From Lingula anatina (taxonomy: Eukaryota; Brachiopoda; Lingulata; Lingulida; Lingulidae), in contig NW_019775601.1 in NCBI RefSeq assembly GCF_001039355.2, positions 170,387-234,386 on the forward strand: a stretch of DNA of 64,000 bases. The letters run 5' to 3'. The translations under genes were made by a program, and so were the position numbers. Below the pieces are notes generated by a model, which saw nothing but the letters and a program-made list of their open reading frames with translations, was not told where the DNA came from and ran no database searches. This document shows positions 57,701 to 64,000 of this stretch, piece after piece. How positions within the stretch are numbered: position 1 is the first letter of the stretch; each line of letters begins with the position of its first letter.

Positions 57701-60700
57701 GAGTACAGCCATCAATGGAGGTCACGTGGTCTGAAGACAAGCTCATATATCAGAATAATAGCTATAACTGCCGTTTTTGTGGTAAAACAATATATTATAT
57801 TTCTATATTTCACAATGTTTTTATTGTGAAATATTGATATCATATGAAGAGTTATTATCCCTTTAAGTAGCACGCTACCGTAACATCTGTAAGTCAGTAA
57901 AATAGTAACTCAAGGGACCTTTCCCATTGATACATCTGCCTACGTAGATCGGCCCAACTCTGCGGGGACTCTCGCCAAGTGCAATCAGCTTAACAGATTA
58001 ACACGTCTCCACCTGGCGTTAAGTAGAGTACAGAAAAGCTGAAGATTACACGAACACGGTGGAAACAAGAGAAGGTGTTGCATTCAGTTAAGCTGATTGC
58101 ACTTAGCAGGAGATCCCGACGTAGTTGGGTCGATTCACGTAGACCGATGTGCGTCTATGAGAATCGGGTCTTAATTGAACGACAGTTATGCGCGTATTAT
58201 TACCACATTTTTTATTTTAAATTCACCACGTTAACGTGCATGTGAATCAAGCTGCAAGGAGGAGTATAATTACCCTAGCTTCGTTACTGAATTGGACCAG
58301 ACCAAACCGACTGCCGTCTTCTCCTATAGCCAGAGAGCTCATGGTCATTTTGACGAACGCTTTCAGCAGATCGAAATTGGCCTGTTTCACGCTTCCACTG
58401 CCGTCCAGCACGAAGACCACGTCTACTTTAGGTTGACACACTGAAAACATTCAGGTTAAATTTGTTACTCATTCAATGAATGGGGGTATTGTGTGGCAGC
58501 CCAGAGGTCAAGGTTAGAGGGTCCAGGGTTAAGGTCAGAGACGGAGAAGTTAAATATTAAAAACCAAGTCGGCACGCACTGGCCACACGGTATTTAGGAC
58601 AGAAAATTATTCGTAGGCTTCACTGCTATCGCTGGTCATTGGAACGTTACTGCTGGATCTTGAATAACATATCTTTTAAAACTAGACTTCGGATTTTCTT
58701 TTATCAGGACATAACTTATTAAAAACATTTTAGCATATAACACCGCAAAATGACACCGATAATACCGCACACGATAAAATTATTTTTATTGTACAGTTTC
58801 TTAACCGCTTACCTAAACAAGGGTAAACCTGCTCTTCGACTCCGTATCCACCGCAGCTACTTTTCTGATAATACCGAGTTCTTGTTTTCATGTTGGTGGC
58901 GGTGCACTCCGACCATTCGCTCCAAGGGAAAACGTCATTAACGCACGCCACCTGCATCTGAAAACCGACGTTATTTCCGGCAGTGATGTTCCTATCCGGA
59001 GTGCACGTGCCTGCAACGTTGTCGATGATAGCGACGGGCTGAACTTGTGAAGGGTCACTGAATAATGAAGAACAGTTTCTGTTGTCAATATACGTCCATT
59101 CGATCGTATCATCTAAATCTTTAAACACCGATCTTTCATATTTGTTGAGCAAGATGTCAAACCTTGCAGCAGTCGAAGCTTTACTTTGCAACTATGTCGA
59201 AACATAACATACGTGGTACTCTTTTCAAATGAAAATTAAACATTTTATTGCAAACAAACACCTTTTCTACATTATGAACTCTAGCATTCACAAGAACTAA
59301 TTTCAGGACCAGTTTTAAAATCTCTCCGCAGCGTATTTGACTGATGTGAAGCACACCAGAAATAAGTCAATCTTGTTTCACGTACGCTTGTTTTCACAAC
59401 TTACGTAGAATAGATGGAGCATCCAACAATCTTGGGAGCAATAAAGTGATCAGGACAGCCGATAGAGGGCAGCAGCTTATCCTGCGGGTCGGTGCCATTC
59501 ACTCTATCGCTGTATTCTGCATAAGTGTATTCATTCGTGTCACATCTCTCCAAACACGTGATAACAGCCTGAATGGCAATGAAGTACAATTGTAAAGGTA
59601 ACGTAATGAATACTTGCAAGATCGAGCTTTTATAAGTTCATTTTTCAATATATTATTCATAATATTGAGTATAACAATCCTGGGTTTTAACTCCGTCGCG
59701 GTACCAAGGTTTAAGTGCGGATTTGTCTACAAGCGGCACAGTGAAATGCCTTCTTCAACAAGGTTCAACAGAAGATGGACTTAGGGTTTGAGTTTGAAAA
59801 AATCGCTACGAACGAGAGGCAGGAAGTGAAAGAGTTGGAGGCAAAGAAAACATACAAGTGTATAACTTACTTGGATTCGTGGAGTACCTATAGTTTGTGT
59901 GCTTGTAGCAATACAAAAGACAACGCCTGGATTGTTGGAATCGAACTTGAGCTGCGCCTTACACTGGCCTGGAACCATCAGATTGATACACTCGCAGCTT
60001 GATGTGAAGGTAGTCGCTGGACACGAAGTGAAACTTACGCTATTGACTGCTCCGACACTGACTAAAAATATCAACAGTTGAGACAGAAGTGAGAGGTAGC
60101 CAATGAATACGAACAGTTCTTAAGTAGATTCCTTTCTGTAATCAAGAAATGGTACCGGTAGTTACGTTGGTTTTATATATTCACTTTTAAATATTCACTT
60201 GCATAGATGCGAAAAATGATCACTTTAAATTTATTAAAGTTAGAATAATATTAAACAGTTTAAGAATAAAGTTTTTATTCAGATAAAGCAATATCAAAGC
60301 GGGTAATGATTTAAGTTATTACCGAAACTTCCGTCACAGTTTTGCTTAATGCCGCTGGTAACGACGCCCGGCATGGAGGCAGTAGAAACCATTCGAATCA
60401 TCCTCTCTGTGACGCCAATGCAAGTCCCGGTCCCAAATGTAAAGGCAGCGCATCTTAATATCTGATAATAAAATAAAATCACATCATTTCTGTTCGACGT
60501 CTGTGCATTTGTGTGCGTGACTACATAGAGGGGTGTTAAACAATCCCGTTCTTTGTAGCCACGTTGCTTCGCCTTTATCTAGGCTGACATACAACGATTA
60601 CTTCAGGTGCATTTTACACCCCAAAATCCCTTTCACACCAATATAGCTTAGGTTGGAAATCCAAACTAAACGCCTAAATGTTAAGTATTCGAAAAATAGA

Positions 60701-61300
60701 AATATTTTAACGTACAAGATTGAAATAAAGAAGAACGGGGCACGGGGCGTGCCCAATATCTCTGAACGTTTTTGACTGACCTTGTTGCAACCCAGTTCAC
60801 ACGCCTTCGCGGACATTGCAGTCGGTATTTGGAACACGTCATAGCTGTACTCCTGACCAAGAGCAGACACCACGTGGTCAGGCCAGTATAGATAATCACA
60901 TTTGGGTACAAGTTCCGCAGGAACACCTAATGGAAAAAAATTATCATGTATCTGTATATCAAAAAGCAAGTTCAAAATGAGTATGCTGTAAATAACATAT
61001 GGAGATTACTAAGTTTAAAAGATTTAAACAAGACACCGGTTTTTGAAGTAGAAAGACCTTTTGGTAAATAAGCAAAGACTTCTTTTTGGCGCAAGTTTCT
61101 TTGTCCAACCGACCCCAAGACTGTGTGAAAAAAGTAGGGGTTAGAATATTTTAGTAAAGCCAGAGTCATTATCAAATCATTTGTTAAGAAATAAAGTCAA
61201 CATGTATTTAAACATAAAAATTTTTTTTGAAAGTAATCTTACCATATATGAAGGCCGAAAGAAGACCCCCAATCAGGAGTAGATGCCAATGGCTCAACAT
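54568..61300 (-). CDS. Secreted vWA/TSP1/lectin-like mosaic protein, paralogue B
   Basis: Fourteen coding exons, minus strand: 61243-61300 (signal peptide MLSHWHLLLIGGLLSAFIYG), 60781-60926, 60323-60461, 59871-60061, 59405-59568, 58813-59057, 58274-58440, 57365-57477, 57009-57123, 56519-56708, 56065-56217, 55673-55761, 55120-55294, 54568-54755; about 710 residues. All exon phases equal those of paralogue A, and exons 7, 8, 9 and 12 have identical lengths (167, 113, 115 and 89 bp), proving tandem duplication. Modules in order: signal peptide, PAN/apple-like, Cys-rich, TSP1, vWA, TSP1, rhamnose-binding-lectin-like, basic tail. It lacks the His repeats of paralogue A. An ECM, adhesive or defence role is possible; the sequence alone cannot decide. 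Confidence 0.86.
55120..55761 (-). CDS. Paralogue B: rhamnose-binding-lectin-like domain
   Basis: Exon 55673-55761 encodes ASKHDFHIDCRTTTTLQLYC, then PEDKYTRYIR. It was identified by its alignment to paralogue A in the frame that gives the same 89-bp length and phase, with a GTGCGT donor. Exon 55120-55294 encodes VEDVLICPDGNC, SRCNEQGSCKTIYPCG, then LDILHVLFECC. The Cys order is that of a SUEL-like lectin domain. The fold call is moderate. Confidence 0.55.
56065..56217 (-). CDS. Paralogue B: second thrombospondin type 1 repeat
   Basis: It encodes YTEWTAWGTCSATCGGGTQS, then RSRRCLNAAVCG and ends ECNQFCCWG. The C-S-x-T-C-G-G-G core is more canonical than in paralogue A. The correct donor gives phase 1 (TGG G|GTAGGT at 56065), matching paralogue A. 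Confidence 0.9.
56281..56349. repeat. Three-copy 23-bp tandem repeat
   Basis: Units beginning TTTGTAATATCTTTAATACA start at 56281, 56304 and 56327, in an intron of paralogue B. A GA-rich run follows at about 56372-56401. Confidence 0.9.
56519..58440 (-). CDS. Paralogue B: von Willebrand A domain
   Basis: Exon 58274-58440 begins CQPKVDVVFVLDGSGSVKQA (MIDAS D-x-S-x-S). Exon 57365-57477 has YYRGYTYTHKALNLV (MIDAS Thr region). Exon 57009-57123 has DIIILLTDGASTNGS (canonical TDG loop). Exon 56519-56708 has YSVLVIGIGNYNMAELEYIA. All metal-site positions are intact, so this is an adhesion-type vWA. The intron at 57478-58273 contains two MITE-like elements. Confidence 0.9.
57536..57862. mobile_element. 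MITE with TTAA target duplication and central palindrome
   Basis: The ends are AGGGATAATAACT at 57536-57548 and its exact inverse at 57850-57862. Both are flanked by TTAA (57532-57535 and 57863-57866), so the element is 327 bp. Near the middle is a perfect 26-bp palindrome (GTTAAAATCTCTT and its inverse, about 57674-57699). It is non-coding. TTAA duplication is the signature of piggyBac-type transposition, so a non-autonomous piggyBac-like MITE is likely. Confidence 0.7.
57914..58170. mobile_element. MITE-like element with about 80-bp inverted arms
   Basis: The left arm, GGGACCTTTCCC to GCAATCAGCTTAAC (57914-57993), is matched in inverse by GTTAAGCTGATTGCACTTAG to GAATCGGGTC (about 58087-58170), with scattered mismatches. 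The flanks are TCAA and TTAA, possibly a decayed TTAA duplication. It lies next to the 57536-57862 element in the same intron. A related solo arm is at 49224-49310. Confidence 0.6.
58813..59057 (-). CDS. Paralogue B: first TSP1-like repeat exon
   Basis: The exon starts TDPSQVQPVAIIDNVAGTCT and ends with VFPWSEWSECTATNMKTRTR, followed by a KSSCGGYGVEEQ segment and a final YPCLG. The W-x-x-W-x-x-C and TRTR strand indicate a degenerate thrombospondin type 1 repeat directly before the vWA domain. The paralogous exon is 47541-47788 (VFPWSTWSHCSPED). Confidence 0.75.
60323..60926 (-). CDS. Paralogue B: PAN/apple-like module
   Basis: Exon 60781-60926 encodes VPKCDYLYWPDHVVSAL and ends ACELGCNK. Exon 60323-60461 continues ILRCAAFTFGTGTCIG. 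The C-x3-C then C-x-A-F-x-(7)-C order is typical of PAN/apple repeats. Paralogue A has the same pattern (DCEAECNK, then NPSCKAFSHISSTDEC). This is a pattern-based call. Confidence 0.6.
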
Positions 61301-61964
61301 GTCTGGAGATCTGAAAAATGATTCAAAATTATCATTCCAAAAAACATGAAATTTTCACATTTTCGAAACCTATTTGTGACAACATGTTCATTTTTGTGGT
61401 AGTTGACGCAAACACGATATTTATGAAACACAAGTTGGGATGTTTTTGTACCGTTATGTTACGGGCTACCAGGCCAATGAGCATTACTGAGTACTGTAAC
61501 TTTCTTCTCAATTCAGTCTGATGCAGGTCTAGGTTGAGTATAAAAACCGCCCAGCTTGTGTTTTATAAATATCCATTTAATGACGAGAAGCTTGGCGTTC
61601 TATCTAAGTATACCCCGGAAGTATAAATACATAAACGAAAGCCTAAAAACAGTAGCTGTTCACGCGCCTGTTCGATAAAGTTTTGTCTTTTTTTATTCCA
61701 GCTATACATATCAACTTCATCGGACGTCATATCTGGCCTCGAATGTTGATAGCACAGGGAAGCAAGCGCAGCAAACAAACTCAAATCTGAGGCAACAAAC
61801 GCTACGATGAACGACAATTTCGATTTAATCTTATAAACGCCAAATTACCAATGACCTAGCAAGAAACGCAGCCAAAGGTTCATACAAAACACATCAAGTA
61901 TAACCCTTGAAAAGAAGCTAAGTTTTCCTCTTTAACATCGTTATCTAAAACATAAGCAACTTAC

Positions 61965-62102
61965 CAATATGTTGGAGGTCTCTTCTTTTAGGTATCTTCA
62001 GGCAGTCCAAGATATTCTGTCACCGTTCAGCAAGTACACCAAATTCGCCGCACGGACGCTCTTTTATCCAGCAGTCATCATTATCAGCTCTCACGTCACG
62101 TG
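61965..62102 (-). promoter_or_regulatory. Promoter and 5' UTR exon of paralogue B
   Basis: On the minus strand a TATA box GGATAAAAG lies at 62061-62069. A start near 62035 and a 5' UTR exon ending at 61965 with donor GTAAGT follow; the coding exon begins after an acceptor at 61311. Upstream of the TATA box is an E-box CACGTG at 62097-62102 inside a near-palindromic TCACGTCACGTGACGT. This is inferred from motif spacing. Confidence 0.5.
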
Positions 62103-63341
62103 ACGTTTGGGCGATCTCATTATTTAAAAGAGGTGACAGATGTCCATGAAATTTACGTAGTGCAAAGGACTAATGCTGTTTCAGATAAAAACATTTGAAT
62201 TTTTCAATCTGTTTTTCAAAGATAAATATTCATATTTCAAGAGTAAACTTTCATTCAATTAAGTATCATAGATCTCAGACATATTATATTTCCGCAACCC
62301 TGTCAAAATAAACCCGGCGAAATCATTCGGTCTGGTCGTCACCTGAACAACTGCTCATGGTCGTGGACAACGTATTGTTCTCCTCCCTCCAGATCGTTAT
62401 CAACCCCGCCTCTCTCCCCAGCAGAGAAAGAGAGGACTTGCAATTTACTAAACCGATTCCGAAACGAAAATGCCAAACATCTCATTATAATATTGTCGTA
62501 CAATTTTTCAACGCACACGCCAAAATGAGAATAAATTAATTTGAGTCTAGGGTTTGATAAAATATTGGGCCATTCTGAATATAGAATAATCTTTAGGGAT
62601 AGATCAAACTTGCTTCTGATTTACCTCCATCCTGTGTTTCGCAGGTGAGTCTTTCTTAGACCACGATACAAAAAAAAAGAAAAAAATGGCCCCATGTTTC
62701 TAGAAATATCTGCAGCTCAGGGTGAAAAACACGTGCAGAGGCAACCTCTAGTGCACGCTTGTGGATTTCTCTTGCTTATAATAAACACACCAAGAAGTTG
62801 TATCTCACCGTTTAATTTGAATTTTTTTAGTTATTGAAGTAGTACATCTGGCCATTATATGAAGATATATTTGTTAATTCACAACTTAAATTAATTATAC
62901 AAAAAATACCAATTACAGAATGATAATAATACATCATTGTATTGATATTATATTTTATAGTACAAAGTCATGTTAATTTATGTACCGATAGTCATACAGA
63001 ATTAAATTGAACTGAACTGAAATAACCGTGGAGTGGAGCAGAAAGAAACAAGGCTAATATTTCCCGGGAGAGAATTTTCAAAGCTTTCCACACTGTTAAC
63101 AGCCAGCGTTTATGATCTCGTCTGGTCATTGGTATTCCCTAGTGATGTACATGTAATAGTGGGTTCATTGGGTATTTTGAAAAGATTTGTATTTTTGCTT
63201 TATTTTCATTCTCTGAAGCTGTATTGTGAAACAATTAAATATCTGAGAGTAAAAAATAAATATAACAGTTGTTTTGGCTAACTTATTATTGAGAGAGAGA
63301 GAGAGAGAAAGAGAGAGAAGGAGAGAGAGAGAAGATGCCGG

Positions 63342-63378
<37 letters not shown>

Positions 63379-64000
63379 CCGGCTGAGAGAGAGAGAGAGA
63401 AAGAGAGTGGGAATAAAGAGAAAGAGAGAGACAGGGCACGTTTGAGAAAGAGTGAGGAGTGTTTGAAAATAGAAATATCATACACTTTCGTTGACCTGCT
63501 TCTTTCGCTTCTTGACGATTCGGTGTCAAGCAGGTCTAAAAATATTTTAATTTGCGTTTATGCTGTTGTCTGATTTTCGTCTTCCCTTCAAGAAGCGCCT
63601 TATGACAATTTTGTTTACGACGCAGTCAACCTCCTGAGTCAATACCAGGAAGATACCTTGGCCAATTACTGAGTTTTGGAGCACTTTCCTGCTGCGATCA
63701 AACACAGATTCGAGAGTTGCTCACACCTGAAAGATAATGAGTGCCAAAACTAATTATTAGACCAAGACATTCATTGTACTGACTGTGGTCCAGTGAAGCA
63801 AGGTTTGTACACATTTGATTTCATCACAGATAATTAAGATTTGGCATCCAGTAGTTAACATTTGGAGCAGTTGTCTATGATGTAAGTTGGAAGAAGACTC
63901 AATTGAGACACTGACATCTGGGACAGGTTGCTCACACGAACTTTGGCCCGAAAACTCATCTTTTATTTTTAAGATTAAGCAAGTATACTCTACTACAGTG
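62103..64000. other. Upstream flank of paralogue B, no gene seen
   Basis: It contains a long GA-rich microsatellite (63290-63430) interrupted twice by ATGCCGGC-type sequence. No coding exons, RNA genes or mobile elements could be supported. Confidence 0.6.
63290..63430. repeat. (GA)n microsatellite with ATGCCGGC interruptions
   Basis: GA dinucleotide runs are broken by GATGCCGGCGGAG at about 63333 and AATGCCGGCTGAG at about 63374. This suggests a higher-order unit that has been duplicated once. Confidence 0.9.

Noticed and set aside
63274-63573. Arg/Glu-rich 99-codon frame (and Ser/Leu-rich antisense frames)
   Set aside because: Translation of a GA microsatellite.
1-64000. tRNA, rRNA, CRISPR, prokaryotic operon signals
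   Set aside because: None seen; the window is intron-bearing animal nuclear DNA.

Overview
This is eukaryotic nuclear DNA: intron-rich genes with GT-AG junctions, AT-rich introns, many microsatellites, and HARBI1-type and hAT-type transposon sequence. The gene content (an axonemal outer-arm dynein heavy chain; secreted mosaic proteins with von Willebrand A, thrombospondin type 1 and rhamnose-binding-lectin-like modules) and the very high allelic diversity suggest a marine lophotrochozoan invertebrate, most likely a bivalve mollusc. The species is an inference and is not proven by the sequence.

Layout. (1) 75-26035, plus strand: the 3' half of a DNAH8/DNAH5-type dynein heavy chain. It has 43 coding exons and about 2,212 residues, running from between AAA2 and AAA3 to the natural stop. 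A PIF/Harbinger transposon (951-2639) and a decayed antisense hAT-like element sit in its first introns. (2) 27691-36208, minus strand, tail to tail with the dynein: a large, unrecognised nuclear-looking protein with two C2H2 fingers, many SUMO-type motifs, an RG-repeat box and an Asn/Gln/Gly-rich C-terminus. (3) 41540-51240 and (4) 54568-62035, both minus strand: two tandem paralogues of a secreted mosaic protein. Each has 14 coding exons in matching phases, in the order signal peptide, PAN/apple-like, Cys-rich, TSP1, vWA, TSP1, rhamnose-binding-lectin-like, basic tail. The downstream copy (41.5-51.2 kb) has added a His-rich repeat tail and an 18-residue internal duplication. The stretches 26.0-27.7, 36.2-41.5, 51.9-54.6 and 62.0-64.0 kb show no supportable genes.

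Assembly caution. Single N characters at 1354, 4415, 33199 and 45023, and the 22-N run at 7729-7750, mark joins. At all but 1354, near-identical sequence is repeated on both sides. These look like uncollapsed alleles laid end to end, not biological tandem duplications: splice phases do not fit across two of them, and one pair differs by a transposon insertion with a clean empty site. Gene models made without allowing for this will contain false exon repeats.

The four genes have no evident joint pathway. The strongest local relationship is the tandem duplication and divergence of the two vWA/TSP1 proteins. The most interesting items are that pair, the polymorphic Harbinger insertion, and a four-copy 80-bp repeat in the dynein gene that multiplies a splice acceptor and would produce premature stops.
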